Positions 37,075-46,646 are shown, counted from the stretch's first letter. The stretch: 64,000 nt of DNA from Sphingomonas sp. SORGH_AS_0950 (GCF_030818415.1 NZ_JAUTAE010000001.1:498501-562500), one strand, 5' to 3'. Numbers and translations: made by a program. The notes: generated from the sequence alone by a model not told the origin.

Positions 37075-40000
37075 ATGTATATGGCGTCACCCGGCACAGA
37101 TGGCGGCGCGCGCGCGGTCTATGCCCATCATGTGCGGGCATTGCTGCGGCGTCAGCAGCAGGACGATCGCGACGCGATCGGTGCGACGTTGTCCCGTGCC
37201 CGCTTCCGCGTGCAGGGGGTATCCGAGCAAACCGCCACGGGGAAGAAACGGCGAGCCAAAGCGCCGACCGATCAGCGCGTCGTCGACTTCTTCACCGCCA
37301 GCCCGTTGACCGGTCGCGACCGCCAGTCCGGCGGTTTTCGCATACCGCATTTCGACGTCAAGCCGATCACCCGGACGTTCGCGCCGACCCGCAAGGATGG
37401 CCGCGTCCGGCATGGCCACAAGACTGCCGCCATGACGGCAGGCGGGCATTTCGATTATGTCACCAGCGGCGCCACGATCGGGATCGCGGCGCATATCGAC
37501 TATATCCGACGGGAAACCGGCCTGCAGGATCCGATCGGGGATCTGGCGATCGACCTGCTCGACGCGCAGGATCTGCGCGCCGAGACCAATCGGTTGGCAA
37601 CGTTCACCAACATCCCGGGGGATCAGAGTCGGCAACGCAGCCTGTTCGAGGCGGCGGAACGGTACGAATCCTCGCCACGCACGCACTATCTGACTGCATC
37701 GACGGCGCAGGTCGACGGATTCAGAATGTTCGAGCGAATGGGGATCGCCCCGGACTGGCTGCGCGCGATGAGCCGTCGTCTCCGTGATGGACGCGATGAG
37801 CTGAAAGAAAAGGCTGCAAGAACAGGCAAGCGGTTCAGGGATCGCGAAATCCCGGTGGCGGAGGTAACCGAAGAGGAAGCCTTCGACCGGCTTGCCTGGC
37901 TCGATGCACATCCGGCGGGCAAGGACATGTTCCAATGGAAGCAGGGTCGCACCGGGCGGGTGCAGCACCGCTTTGTCGGTGAACTGCCCGACGGGCTGTC
38001 GGTCCATGATCGGCACGAGATCCTGTCCCGCTTCTGTGGCGAGCTTGGCGATGACGGATGGATGGTGATCGGCGCGATCCACCAGCCCGACCAGCATAAC
38101 GACCGCCGCAATTTTCACATCCATGTCGATGCATATGATCGGCCCGCCCGGTGGCTGGACGAGCATGGGTGTTGGGACTTCGAGTATGTCGAACGTCGGA
38201 ACGGCAAGAACGTTAGACCCTTTGCTCAGTCCAAGGTCCGCTATGGTGCCGACATCGGTACGGATGGCAGTGGGCGGCCGAATGTAGTGGGCCTGATGCG
38301 GCGGCGTTTCATCAGCATCGTCAATCAGGTGGCCGGCGACCGGCCCGACATCGTTCGGTACCTGCACGGCACCTATGCCGATTACGGCATCGCCATGACC
38401 CCGCTCGAGCATATGGGCAACCGCGCGACCGGCCTCGAACACCGGGGTATCGTGACCGAGGTGGGATCGCGCAATGCCCGCAAGATCGTCGCCGACGAGG
38501 CCGCTGCCTGCGAGGCGCGAGCAGCAGCCGCCGAAGCAGCGCTGGAGAAGGAAGTCGCGTTTTCCCGTTCGGCCTTGGCACATGATCGCGATGCGTTGGC
38601 GGCCCTTGATCGCTGCGAGAGGCTTGAACGCCGGTTGATCCGGCGGCGGTTGCAGGCGGAACTTGCCGATGTCGTCGTCGCAATGGCACGATCCCGCGCC
38701 GATGCGGTGATCCGTACCCTGACGCCTCAGCCCGGCCAGTCAGTGAAGAAGAGAGTTGGTGACGACGATCTGCGCGCTGCAGCGCTGGAGCACCTCGCCT
38801 GGGTCGAGAGGCACAGCCCTTCACTAGCGGAGCGTGACGCCGAACGCCGTGCGCTGGCCCAGGCGGAGGCCCGCGTGGCGGCCGAGTGGCATGTCGTGCA
38901 GTCCGCGACGCAGCCCGCGTCCCAGGATCAGACCCGCAGACGCGCCATGACATACCATCCGCGTGACCGGGTGAAGGAACCCGCCACACCGATGCCGTCG
39001 AGCTACGACGACCGCAAACGCGAGCGGCTGCACGCCTGGCTTGCCAAACATGCGGCGGACCCCACCTTGTTGGTGATCGAGGATGACTCGGTGCGGCTCG
39101 GGCAAGGCGTTCCGGTCGCCATCGACACGCTAATGCGCCTATTTTCGGCGGAACGCCCGATCCAACGCATTCTGCTCGCCGAGCGCGCCCGGCGAAAGAC
39201 GGCAATGTTGGCTGGCGCGTCGAACGAGACGTCCGGGATGGTCGAGTATCCGCGCATGATGCTGGCTCCTTTCAGCATCGAACCCATAGTCTCGGAGACT
39301 GACGGGGCTAAGAAAACGGGCGATCAGCAAACCACGCCTGTAAGGGAAGTGGCTGAACCGTCCTCATCGGCATCGGTGACGCATCAGCCAGATCGAAAAG
39401 AAATTGAAGCCGCTGCCGTTCAGCCGACCATTGCAGAAGCGAACCGGGAAGCTCGGCGAAAAGCAGCCCGCCGTCAACAAGCCCTGCTTCGCGAACAGGC
39501 ATGGGAAATTTTGCTCCGGAAAAACGCGGCCGTCACTGTTATTGGCGATCGATACCAAGTCGATATGACGGGACTGAGCGCGGAGGATCAAAGGGTGCTG
39601 ACGCATCCCGATTATCACGCGGAATTGCAAGCGCGCTTGGCCGAAAGGTACGCTGAGCAACAACAGCGGCAATCCGATCTGCCATCCATTACGCCGCCGC
39701 GGCATGGAGGCCCGCGCAAGCCTATCCTACCCATACCTCATGTCGTGAAGATGCCGCTGGAACCGCCTATCGGGCTGCGGGCCGTACCTGCGTTGCGTGA
39801 TACCGGACGCCTTGGGAAAGTCGCGGCCTTGGGGGCCAGCGAGCGAGCTGCACCTGCGTCGCCTGTAGGTGTGGTCCGTCGGCGCGACCTGATTGAAGGC
39901 GTTGAACGACAGATACCGAACGCATCGCCGCCAAACCAGGAAAAGCCGCAATCCTCCCGTGGCGTATCCGGTCAGCTTGGTCGATTGGCCAGAACGCTTG

Positions 40001-40086
40001 GGCCACATACTGACGATGCGAAGTCGAAAGGCAAAGCGGAACCAACGGTTCCGGATATCAGGGGCAAGGGATCGCACGAACGCTGA
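37075..40086 (+). CDS. Relaxase / mobilization protein, MobA/MobL-like
   Basis: 1003 residues from ATG 37075; the open frame begins at 36844, but the first 77 codons overlap the GC-rich hairpin region. Relaxase evidence is the histidine cluster HNDRRNFHIHVDAYDRP, giving the HUH pair His348 and His350, preceded by VIGAIHQPDQ. The C-terminal half is charged, helical and partly coiled-coil (EARAAAAEAALEKE, many Arg/Lys/Glu), as in large MobA-type proteins. It would nick oriT and lead single-stranded DNA transfer using another element's secretion system. No coupling protein or mating-pair genes are nearby. Confidence 0.7.
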   Translation: MYMASPGTDGGARAVYAHHVRALLRRQQQDDRDAIGATLSRARFRVQGVSEQTATGKKRRAKAPTDQRVVDFFTASPLTGRDRQSGGFRIPHFDVKPITRTFAPTRKDGRVRHGHKTAAMTAGGHFDYVTSGATIGIAAHIDYIRRETGLQDPIGDLAIDLLDAQDLRAETNRLATFTNIPGDQSRQRSLFEAAERYESSPRTHYLTASTAQVDGFRMFERMGIAPDWLRAMSRRLRDGRDELKEKAARTGKRFRDREIPVAEVTEEEAFDRLAWLDAHPAGKDMFQWKQGRTGRVQHRFVGELPDGLSVHDRHEILSRFCGELGDDGWMVIGAIHQPDQHNDRRNFHIHVDAYDRPARWLDEHGCWDFEYVERRNGKNVRPFAQSKVRYGADIGTDGSGRPNVVGLMRRRFISIVNQVAGDRPDIVRYLHGTYADYGIAMTPLEHMGNRATGLEHRGIVTEVGSRNARKIVADEAAACEARAAAAEAALEKEVAFSRSALAHDRDALAALDRCERLERRLIRRRLQAELADVVVAMARSRADAVIRTLTPQPGQSVKKRVGDDDLRAAALEHLAWVERHSPSLAERDAERRALAQAEARVAAEWHVVQSATQPASQDQTRRRAMTYHPRDRVKEPATPMPSSYDDRKRERLHAWLAKHAADPTLLVIEDDSVRLGQGVPVAIDTLMRLFSAERPIQRILLAERARRKTAMLAGASNETSGMVEYPRMMLAPFSIEPIVSETDGAKKTGDQQTTPVREVAEPSSSASVTHQPDRKEIEAAAVQPTIAEANREARRKAARRQQALLREQAWEILLRKNAAVTVIGDRYQVDMTGLSAEDQRVLTHPDYHAELQARLAERYAEQQQRQSDLPSITPPRHGGPRKPILPIPHVVKMPLEPPIGLRAVPALRDTGRLGKVAALGASERAAPASPVGVVRRRDLIEGVERQIPNASPPNQEKPQSSRGVSGQLGRLARTLGPHTDDAKSKGKAEPTVPDIRGKGSHER

Positions 40087-40156
40087 TCACGCCGGTCTAT
40101 CACCTGCTGCGGTGAAGCGGGAACGCTCGGCAATCTGCTACGCCCTCCAGGCGCGT

Positions 40157-40202
40157 CGCCTTCATCGCGAAGGCGAAGGATAGACCGGCCGGGCCGGCCG
40201 GT
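40157..40202. terminator. Two consecutive hairpins after relaxase gene
   Basis: CGCCTTC/GAAGGCG (40157-40175, loop of 5) is followed at once by ACCGGCC/GGCCGGT (40184-40202, loop of 5). Both are perfect 7-bp stems in the 216-bp gap between the relaxase and the next gene. There is no U-rich tail, so termination is uncertain. Confidence 0.3.
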
Positions 40203-40302
40203 ATGATGGTTTGGAAGGGGCCTGCGGCTGTGCCGTATAGGCGAAATGACGGTGCGGGGCCGGCGAGCAGCCCGCCGTTCCCGCGCAAAATCAGGGTCTT
40301 CT

Positions 40303-40839
40303 ATGTACATCGTAAATCGAGAGCGCGAGCTCGCAAAGGCGCGCGCCCTGTCTGGCGCGCTCGCCATCGCCGAGCGCGCCGGTTGGCGGATCGACCGATC
40401 GGTCCCGATCCTGCCCCTACCTTTCCGAAATTTTCTTCACATCGCCGCCGCCGAACTGCTGCTCGTGCCGTCGATCGAGCCGTCACGCGGGGATCTCGAC
40501 ACCGTCGGGCGCGGGACCCGCATTGCCCGGTGCGATGCGCTGGTAGTGAAAGCGTCGAGCATCGGCAGCCGCACGCTCTATTGCGCGGTCGGAGAGTGGC
40601 AGCGCCACGGCACCGTCTGGCATCACGTCCGACGACTTTGGCTATCGCGTACCTCCGAGGCGTGGCTGGTGCCCGATCCTGCAGAACCGGATGAGAGCGA
40701 CGCGATTTTCCGCCTTTCCCCTGGTCGTCTGCGGCCGATGAGGCCGGCCCGGCTGTCCGCCGCCGACCGAGGCTGCGATCTGGCACCGGGGCTGGCGCGA
40801 GCCGATGCCTTCCTTGCCGCCGTCTGGGGGGATCGCTGA
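40303..40839 (+). CDS. Hypothetical protein, mobilization region
   Basis: 178 residues starting MYIVNRERELAKARALSG; an in-frame ATG at 40246 is possible. No family recognised. It contains a DxxRxxRIARCDALVVKASS beta-alpha-like stretch and a basic C-terminal half. Its TGA overlaps the start of the next gene (TGATG), tying the two in one unit downstream of the relaxase. Confidence 0.55.
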   Translation: MYIVNRERELAKARALSGALAIAERAGWRIDRSVPILPLPFRNFLHIAAAELLLVPSIEPSRGDLDTVGRGTRIARCDALVVKASSIGSRTLYCAVGEWQRHGTVWHHVRRLWLSRTSEAWLVPDPAEPDESDAIFRLSPGRLRPMRPARLSAADRGCDLAPGLARADAFLAAVWGDR

Positions 40840-41474
40840 TGAGCAAGCCGCTGCCCTGGATCAGCCCGTCGGATGCCGACGACATGGTGTACGACGACCC
40901 GCTCGGCTCGACGCCGGATTTCGGCTACGCCCTGCTGCGCAAGAGTGCGAAGGGAAAGCAGAACAGCGTCGCCGATCTGGCTCGCGCCAAGCTGCAACCT
41001 AGCAAGCCTGCTGATAAGGATTGGCTGGCGGATGGGCTGTGGCCTATCACCTGCGCATCGCACCGCATCTTCACGGCGCCCGGTGTCGCGGTCGAGCCCG
41101 GCGCGCTGGAAAGCCTCTTCCACGACTACGACGCCAAAGCCAAAGCGCATCAGAAATTGCTGGCGGTCGTGCTGACGTACCGCTTCCCGCATAGCTGGCA
41201 ACCTGCCGACATCCTTTCGCTGGTCGGAATGTACACACTGGAAAAGCTGGCGCTGCAACGCCGACTGACCAGCATGACCGTGGTGCATATGCCTGGGGAC
41301 GAACTGTCAGCTCGTCGTCCGCACGCTCATGTCGTCTGCATGGCGCGCGTCCATCGCTCTTCTGGCTGGGGCGAGGTGCACCCTGATCTCGTCGCCAGAA
41401 CCGCGCAGGCGCGATTCCAGCAGGAATGGGAGGGTTTCTACGACGTCTGGGTGCCGCGCTACCGGGACGGTTGA
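40839..41474 (+). CDS. Hypothetical protein with relaxase-like HxH motif
   Basis: 211 residues. Near the C-terminus it has ARRPHAHVVCMARVH, closely resembling the NPHAHI-type HUH motif of MobA/MobL relaxases, although the protein is far shorter than a relaxase and lies in the gene order after one. The rest (YTLEKLALQRRLTSMTVVHMPGDEL) is unassigned. It could be an accessory mobilization or replication protein. Start codon overlaps the preceding stop. Confidence 0.55.
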   Translation: MSKPLPWISPSDADDMVYDDPLGSTPDFGYALLRKSAKGKQNSVADLARAKLQPSKPADKDWLADGLWPITCASHRIFTAPGVAVEPGALESLFHDYDAKAKAHQKLLAVVLTYRFPHSWQPADILSLVGMYTLEKLALQRRLTSMTVVHMPGDELSARRPHAHVVCMARVHRSSGWGEVHPDLVARTAQARFQQEWEGFYDVWVPRYRDG

Positions 41475-41578
41475 GCATGACGGGCGGGAACCGCAGCGGT
41501 CCCGCCCGCCTGCCGGGGGCAAGGCACGAAGGGAGAAGGATGGTCCCCGATCCGGGGATGAAAATGGAGAAGGCAATA

Positions 41579-42073
41579 ATGACGACCGACAAGACCGCGA
41601 TCATCCGCCGCCACACCGAGGCAGTCGCCCAGATGCTGGTCGGCAGCCGCACGATGAAGCCCGGCGCGGCGATCCTCGCCGGCGAAATGGGCGGAACCGA
41701 AGGGCGACTGCGTATCGGTGCCATTGCGCACAGCAGCGGCAACGATCTGGTATATCTGGATTTTGCCGATGGCGAAGACGGCTATCACCTGTCCAGCATC
41801 ACGCTGTGCGCCGTTCGCGACGGCATTTGCCACCTGCAGACCGACTGCCGCCTGTATCTGAGCCGCAATGGATCGCGGGCGATCATCTTGCCGCAGCCCG
41901 GCATCCGCAAGGCGTACCGGCTCGCACCTGGCGAACTGATCCAACTGGCCAACCAGCCGGCTGACCGTGACGAAGGCATCGCCCGCGCCGAGGCGCGACT
42001 CACCAAGCTGGTCGCTCGCGGTGTCGCCTTTGCCGATCGTGCGGCGGTTCGGACCCGACCGCTGGCAGCCTAA
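41579..42073 (+). CDS. Hypothetical protein
   Basis: 164 residues, ATG 41579 preceded by GGAGAAGG. The N-terminus (TAIIRRHTEAVAQMLVGSRTM) is helical; the middle is beta-rich with two cysteines (ITLCAVRDGICHLQTDCRLYL). No family recognised. The gene lies 104 bp after the HxH-containing gene on the same strand and precedes a nested hairpin that may end the transcript. Confidence 0.5.
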   Translation: MTTDKTAIIRRHTEAVAQMLVGSRTMKPGAAILAGEMGGTEGRLRIGAIAHSSGNDLVYLDFADGEDGYHLSSITLCAVRDGICHLQTDCRLYLSRNGSRAIILPQPGIRKAYRLAPGELIQLANQPADRDEGIARAEARLTKLVARGVAFADRAAVRTRPLAA

Positions 42074-42128
42074 CGACAGAGACCTGACGCTACCCGCCGT
42101 GGCGTCAGGTCGCACGTCATATCTGTCG
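42074..42128 (+). terminator. Nested hairpin downstream of mobilization genes
   Basis: GACCTGACGC (42081-42090) pairs perfectly with GCGTCAGGTC (42102-42111) over an 11-base loop. It is enclosed by a second stem, CGACAGA (42074-42080) with TCTGTCG (42122-42128). It sits between convergent genes. No run of T follows, so Rho-independent termination would be weak. Confidence 0.4.
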
Positions 42129-42184
42129 TTCGCTCTGCCACAAGGCTGACCAGACGCCTTTTGGTAAAGGGCATCGGGTCATGT

Positions 42185-43600
42185 TCATGTACTTTGCAAG
42201 AAGGCGTACAGCCGATCATCGTCGCTCATCGCGACGTTGAAGCGCATGTGGTTGCGCCACCCGCCACCCGTACTGAACACCGGCCCGGGCGCCAGTACGA
42301 TCCCTTCGGCAATGCCGCTGCGGGCGAGATCGACGGCATCCACGCCATCCGGCAATTGTGCCCAAAGGAAGATGCCGGCCTGCGGCTCGATCCAGGGCTC
42401 GCATCCCGCCGCACGCAGGCGCTTGATGACATTGTCAGTGGCGCGGGACAGCCTGGCGCGGACGCCTTCGACATGCCGGCGATAACTGCCGTCGGTCAGC
42501 ACCGTATGAAGCAGGTTAGCGGCAAGCGGGCTGCCCGCCATCGACGTCGCGATCCGCAAGTCGGCGAGTGCCTCGATCCAATCGGGACGCGCGGCGATAT
42601 GGCCGCACCGTACCGCTGCCGACAGTGATTTCGAGAAGCTGCCGATACGGATCGTTCGGTCGAACCCGTCGAACGCCACCAGACGCGGCGACGGCGTATG
42701 TTCGAAGTCGGCGAAGATATCGTCCTCGACGACGACCATGTCATGCGCCTCGGCGATCTTGAGCAAACGGTGCGCGGTGGCGGCGGCGAGGGACGCGCCG
42801 GTCGGGTTATGGACGCTCGAGTTCGTCAGGTAGAAACGCGGGCGATGCGTGGCGGCAGCCCCTGCAAAGGCAGCGACGTCCGGCCCGGTCGGCGTCATCG
42901 GCACACCAATCGCCTTGGCGCGGTGCGCCCGCAGTAAAGCCAGGAAGTTGAAATAACACGGATCATCGACCAGCACTGCGTCGCCGGGCTGGAGCAGAAA
43001 GCGACAGACCAGATCGAGCGCGTGGGTGCCACTATCGGTCAGGAGGATCTGGTCGGGTCCAGCCGCAATCCCTTGATCCGCCAGTCGCCGGGCCAACAAC
43101 GTCCGCAGCGGTGGTGAACCCAAGGGCGATGCATAGCCTGCCAGCGTGTTGGCATCGTCCGCCCGCGCGGCCCCGCGCATTGCCTTGCGCAGCGCGTCGC
43201 CAGCCAGCCAGTCGTCGGGCAACCAGCCGCATCCCGGCATCAGTTCGTGTCGCCGCTCGCCCAGCGACTGGCGCAGCATCCAGAGCGGATCGACCTCGCG
43301 TTCCTTCGTACTGGCCAGCCGATCCAACGCCAGCGGGGCCAAGGGCGCGACGACATAAAAGCCTGATCCCGGTCGCGACCGGATCACGCCCTCGGCCGCG
43401 AGGCGGTCATAGGCCTCGACTACCGTCGAGCGCGCGACCCCGCTCGTCTCGGCCATGGCGCGGATCGACGGCAGCCGTGCGCCCGGCGTCAGCGTGCGGG
43501 CGTCGATCCGGTCGCGGATTTCGCGGGCAACCATGCCGGTGCGGGTTTCGTCTGGGGCGCTCGCCATCGTACTGCCGTTCTTACCAATACAGTTCGGCAT
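42185..43600 (-). CDS. MocR-type regulator (GntR helix-turn-helix fused to aminotransferase fold)
   Basis: 471 residues from ATG 43600; ATG 43567 is a possible later start. The N-terminal winged helix (LPSIRAMAETSGVARSTVVEAYDRLAAEGVI) is followed by a class I aminotransferase-like domain with NPTG and the PLP-lysine segment SFSKSL. MocR proteins sense PLP or amine ligands and usually control a divergent gene. Here that is the PhzF-like gene, which starts about 70 bp away in the opposite direction. Confidence 0.88.
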   Translation of the reverse strand: MPNCIGKNGSTMASAPDETRTGMVAREIRDRIDARTLTPGARLPSIRAMAETSGVARSTVVEAYDRLAAEGVIRSRPGSGFYVVAPLAPLALDRLASTKEREVDPLWMLRQSLGERRHELMPGCGWLPDDWLAGDALRKAMRGAARADDANTLAGYASPLGSPPLRTLLARRLADQGIAAGPDQILLTDSGTHALDLVCRFLLQPGDAVLVDDPCYFNFLALLRAHRAKAIGVPMTPTGPDVAAFAGAAATHRPRFYLTNSSVHNPTGASLAAATAHRLLKIAEAHDMVVVEDDIFADFEHTPSPRLVAFDGFDRTIRIGSFSKSLSAAVRCGHIAARPDWIEALADLRIATSMAGSPLAANLLHTVLTDGSYRRHVEGVRARLSRATDNVIKRLRAAGCEPWIEPQAGIFLWAQLPDGVDAVDLARSGIAEGIVLAPGPVFSTGGGWRNHMRFNVAMSDDDRLYAFLQST

Positions 43601-43673
43601 GATCGTACCGATGCGTATCTGTCAGCGCCAGTCGTAGCTCGATAGAACGCCCCATCATCAACAGGAGATGCCC

Positions 43674-44516
43674 GTGAGCCGCCCATTCCGCCTCGTCGAC
43701 GTATTCGGCACCGATCCGCTGACCGGCAACCCGCTGGCCGTCATCGCCGATGCCGATGGCCTGACGACGGACGAGATGCAGGCGATCGCAAGCTGGCTGA
43801 ATTTTTCGGAGACGACCTTCCTGCTGCCGCCGGCCGATCCGTCCGCCGATTATCGCGTGCGCATTTTCACCATGGCGCATGAACTGCCCTTCGCCGGGCA
43901 CCCGACCTTGGGAAGCGCCCATGCCTGGCTCGAAGCGGGCGGACAGCCGAAGCGGAACGGCGTGATCGTGCAGGAATGCGGCGTGGGACTGGTGACGATC
44001 CGGCGCGATGGCGATCGGCTTGCCTTTGCCGCCCCACCGCTGCTGCGCGGCGGCACCCCGACCGAGGCTGAGATCGCTCAGGCCGCCGAGTTGCTGCGGA
44101 TCGACCGCGCGGCAATCGTCGATGCTGCCTGGGCGGACAATGGCCCCGGCTGGATCGCGGTCATGCTGGAGTCGGCGGAGGCGGTGCTGGCGGTCGAGCC
44201 GTCGCGGCACCACCCCGAGCATATCGACATCGGCATCGTCGGGCCGCACGCGCCCGGTAACGAGGTCGCGTTCGAACTGCGCGCGCTCTTCACCGATGCG
44301 CACGGCGGGCTGATCGAGGACCCGGTGACCGGCAGCCTCAACGCCTCGGTCGGCCAGTGGCTGTTCACCAGCGGTTGGGCAAGCGGCAGCTATGTCGCCG
44401 CACAGGGCACGCGCCTCGGGCGGAGCGGGCGTATCCATGTCTCGCAGGACGAGACCGGCCAGGTCTGGGTCGCCGGAGCGACGCGGACGCTGTTCTCCGG
44501 GCGGACGCAAGGGTGA
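43674..44516 (+). CDS. PhzF-family isomerase-like protein
   Basis: 280 residues. FRLVDVFGTDPLTGNPLAVI at the start, the catalytic-glutamate region NFSETTFLLPP, FTMAHELPFAGHPTLGSAHAW and EDPVTGSLNASVGQWL are hallmarks of the phenazine-biosynthesis PhzF fold. No other phenazine genes are present, so the substrate is unknown. GTG 43674 is preferred to ATG 43668 because AGGAG lies directly against the ATG but 6 bases before the GTG. The divergent MocR gene probably regulates it. Confidence 0.85.
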   Translation: MSRPFRLVDVFGTDPLTGNPLAVIADADGLTTDEMQAIASWLNFSETTFLLPPADPSADYRVRIFTMAHELPFAGHPTLGSAHAWLEAGGQPKRNGVIVQECGVGLVTIRRDGDRLAFAAPPLLRGGTPTEAEIAQAAELLRIDRAAIVDAAWADNGPGWIAVMLESAEAVLAVEPSRHHPEHIDIGIVGPHAPGNEVAFELRALFTDAHGGLIEDPVTGSLNASVGQWLFTSGWASGSYVAAQGTRLGRSGRIHVSQDETGQVWVAGATRTLFSGRTQG

Positions 44517-45121
44517 TGCAGGTCGCGGTCCTGACCTTCGACGGCTTCAACGAACTCGACTCGTTCGTGGCCGCCGCGATCATCAACCGGCTGCGTCCGC
44601 ATGGCTGGGCCGCGCACATCACCGCGCCGACCGAGACCGTGACCTCGTTGAACGGCGTCACGGTCCATCGCCAACGGCCGCTCGAATTCGTCGAGGAAGC
44701 CGACGCGGTGCTGATCGGCAGCGGGGTTCGCACGCGCGACATTGCCGTCGATCCGGCGATGCTGGCCCGGGTTCGTCTCGATCCGGCCCGGCAGTTGATT
44801 GCGGCGCAATGTTCAGGGACGCTGTTGTTGGCCAGGCTCGGCCTGATCGGTGATTTGCCCGCGTGCACCGACCTCACCACCAAGCCGTGGGTGGTCGAGG
44901 CCGGTGTCACCATCATCGACGCACCGTTCGCCGCTCATGGCAATGTCGCGACGGCAGGCGGTTGTCTGGCTGCGCCCTATCTGGCCGCGTGGATGATCGC
45001 GCGCGGAGGCGAACCCGAACTGGCGCGCGAGGCACTTCGTTACGTCGCGCCGGTCGGCGAGAAGGCGCACTTCGTCGATCATGCCATGGCGATCGTCGCG
45101 GGCGAGTTGGCATTCGCCTGA
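44516..45121 (+). CDS. DJ-1/PfpI-family protein
   Basis: 201 residues. The N-terminus MQVAVLTFDGFNELD and the nucleophile-elbow cysteine in AAQCSGTLLLARLGL match the DJ-1/PfpI (class I glutamine amidotransferase-like) fold; the NVATAGGCLAAPYLAAWM helix follows. ATG 44516 overlaps the PhzF stop by one base, so the two are co-transcribed. It may be a hydratase, deglycase-like or regulator-related protein; the exact activity is not deducible. Confidence 0.85.
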   Translation: MQVAVLTFDGFNELDSFVAAAIINRLRPHGWAAHITAPTETVTSLNGVTVHRQRPLEFVEEADAVLIGSGVRTRDIAVDPAMLARVRLDPARQLIAAQCSGTLLLARLGLIGDLPACTDLTTKPWVVEAGVTIIDAPFAAHGNVATAGGCLAAPYLAAWMIARGGEPELAREALRYVAPVGEKAHFVDHAMAIVAGELAFA

Positions 45122-45160
45122 CCCGCCCGCGCGCGCATTTCGTAGGAACCCGCGTCGAGC

Positions 45161-46192
45161 TTACGCCTGCCAGCTGTCCCAGCCTTCCAGCACGATCTTG
45201 CCCCGCGTAGTGGTGCTCTCGATGCGGCGGTGCGCCTCGATCAGATTGGCGGCATTGATCGGTGACAGCGTTTCGGTGGCTGTGGTGCGAATGCGCCCTT
45301 CGTCCACCAGCTCGGCCACCGCGTCCAACAGACGACCCTGCTCGCCGACGTCGGGTGTGTCGAAGAGCGACCGGGTGAACATCAATTCCCAATGGACTGA
45401 CACCGCCTTGCGCTTGAAGGCGACGATGTCGAGGCTGGCGGGATCGTCGATCAGCGCGAAGCGCCCCTGCGGCGCGATCAACTCGGCTATGTCGGCCAGA
45501 TGGCGATCGGTATGGGTGGTCGAGAAGACGAAGGCAGGCGCGCCTAACCCCAAGGCAGCGATCTGCGGTGCCATCGGTTGGGAATGATCGATGACATGAT
45601 GCACGCCTAGGTCACGCACCCAGCCTTCCGTCTCGGCGCGCGAGGCGGTGGCGATCACGGTCAGGTCGGTGCGGGCCCGCGCGATCTGGATCGCCGCGGA
45701 ACCGACGCCGCCCGCGCCGCCGATGATCAGGATGGCGCGGGCACCGCCGGCCGGCTGGTCGTCGACCTTCAACCGGTCGAACAGGGTTTCCCAGGCCGTG
45801 ATGGCCGTCAGCGGCAGCGCCGCCGCCTCCGCGAAGCCGATGCTGCGGGGGCGATGGCCCACGATCCGCTCGTCGACCAGCTGATATTCGGCATTGCTGC
45901 CGTCGCGCATCAGGTCGCCCGCATAGAAGACCTCGTCACCCACCTTGAAGCGGGTGGCCTCCGGGCCGACCGCCTCGACCACGCCCGCCGCATCCCAGCC
46001 GAGGATGCGCTCGGCACGCCCGTCGAACGGCGCGGCGCCGTTGCGAACCTTCGCGTCGACCGGGTTCACCGAGATCGCCCGAACCGCGACTAGAATGTCG
46101 CGCCCGGTCGGAACGGGCCGTGGCAGTTCAATCTCGACAAGGGCTTCGTCCCGGTCGATCGGGCCGGGCTGGCGATAGGCTATGGCGCGCAT
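45161..46192 (-). CDS. Zinc-type alcohol dehydrogenase / quinone oxidoreductase-like protein
   Basis: 343 residues of the medium-chain dehydrogenase family: GroES-like N-terminal part (VRAISVNPVDAKVRNG, ILGWDAAGVVEAVGP) and NAD(P)-binding motif IGGAGGVGSAAIQIA. No structural-zinc cysteine cluster is seen, so it is closer to NADPH:quinone reductase (QOR/zinc-binding ADH family). ATG 46192 has AAGGAG upstream. A truncated HxlR-like sequence lies just beyond the start in the opposite direction, where such a gene's regulator commonly sits. Confidence 0.85.
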   Translation of the reverse strand: MRAIAYRQPGPIDRDEALVEIELPRPVPTGRDILVAVRAISVNPVDAKVRNGAAPFDGRAERILGWDAAGVVEAVGPEATRFKVGDEVFYAGDLMRDGSNAEYQLVDERIVGHRPRSIGFAEAAALPLTAITAWETLFDRLKVDDQPAGGARAILIIGGAGGVGSAAIQIARARTDLTVIATASRAETEGWVRDLGVHHVIDHSQPMAPQIAALGLGAPAFVFSTTHTDRHLADIAELIAPQGRFALIDDPASLDIVAFKRKAVSVHWELMFTRSLFDTPDVGEQGRLLDAVAELVDEGRIRTTATETLSPINAANLIEAHRRIESTTTRGKIVLEGWDSWQA

Positions 46193-46259
46193 GGGTCTTG
46201 CTCCTTCTGCTGACGCACGCGAGGTATTGGCGGTGCCAGCATGTGTTCCGGGCACGAAA

Positions 46260-46439
46260 AACGCCCCTAATATCAAAAAGGATACCGTCCGGATTGCGAA
46301 AGGCCGCCGCTGCGGCCTCTACTGTATCCCGGGTTGCTCTATCGATAGGATAATGAGCCTGATCGACGGGAAGTATAAGGGGATGATTCACCTGCGGCAG
46401 GTGCCGACCAACATAACTCGTTCCAAGCCGCGCGCGTAA
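46260..46439 (+). pseudogene. Truncated HxlR-type regulator remnant
   Basis: The frame reads GCSIDRIMSLIDGKYKGMI, close to the start of HxlR-family winged-helix regulators (typically GCPVEATLDVIGGKWKGLI). It then runs into unrelated residues and stops at 46439, with the rest of the domain missing and no good start codon. Intact HxlR genes are commonly divergent from quinone oxidoreductase genes, as this would be. The remaining gap up to 46646 contains no other gene. Confidence 0.4.
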
Positions 46440-46646
46440 ATGGCCGCTTATGGTGGAACCCGCCATTCCTGACGCACTGAGCCATCCGGCAGCAGGGCGC
46501 CCTCTTCTGCCGGGCGCGCCAAACGACAGGCAGAAGAGGAGGCAATCGTGGATTTTCCTAAGAGTTACTTGAATTTAGACCGGCTGGCGCTACGGTAGTT
46601 GGGATACAAAGGGTGTGAGTGTCCGCAATGCGGTGGGGGGAGCGTA

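Noticed and set aside
37075..42073. Full conjugative element
   Set aside because: No VirB/Trb-like secretion genes or VirD4-like coupling protein could be read in the island; only mobilization functions are supported.
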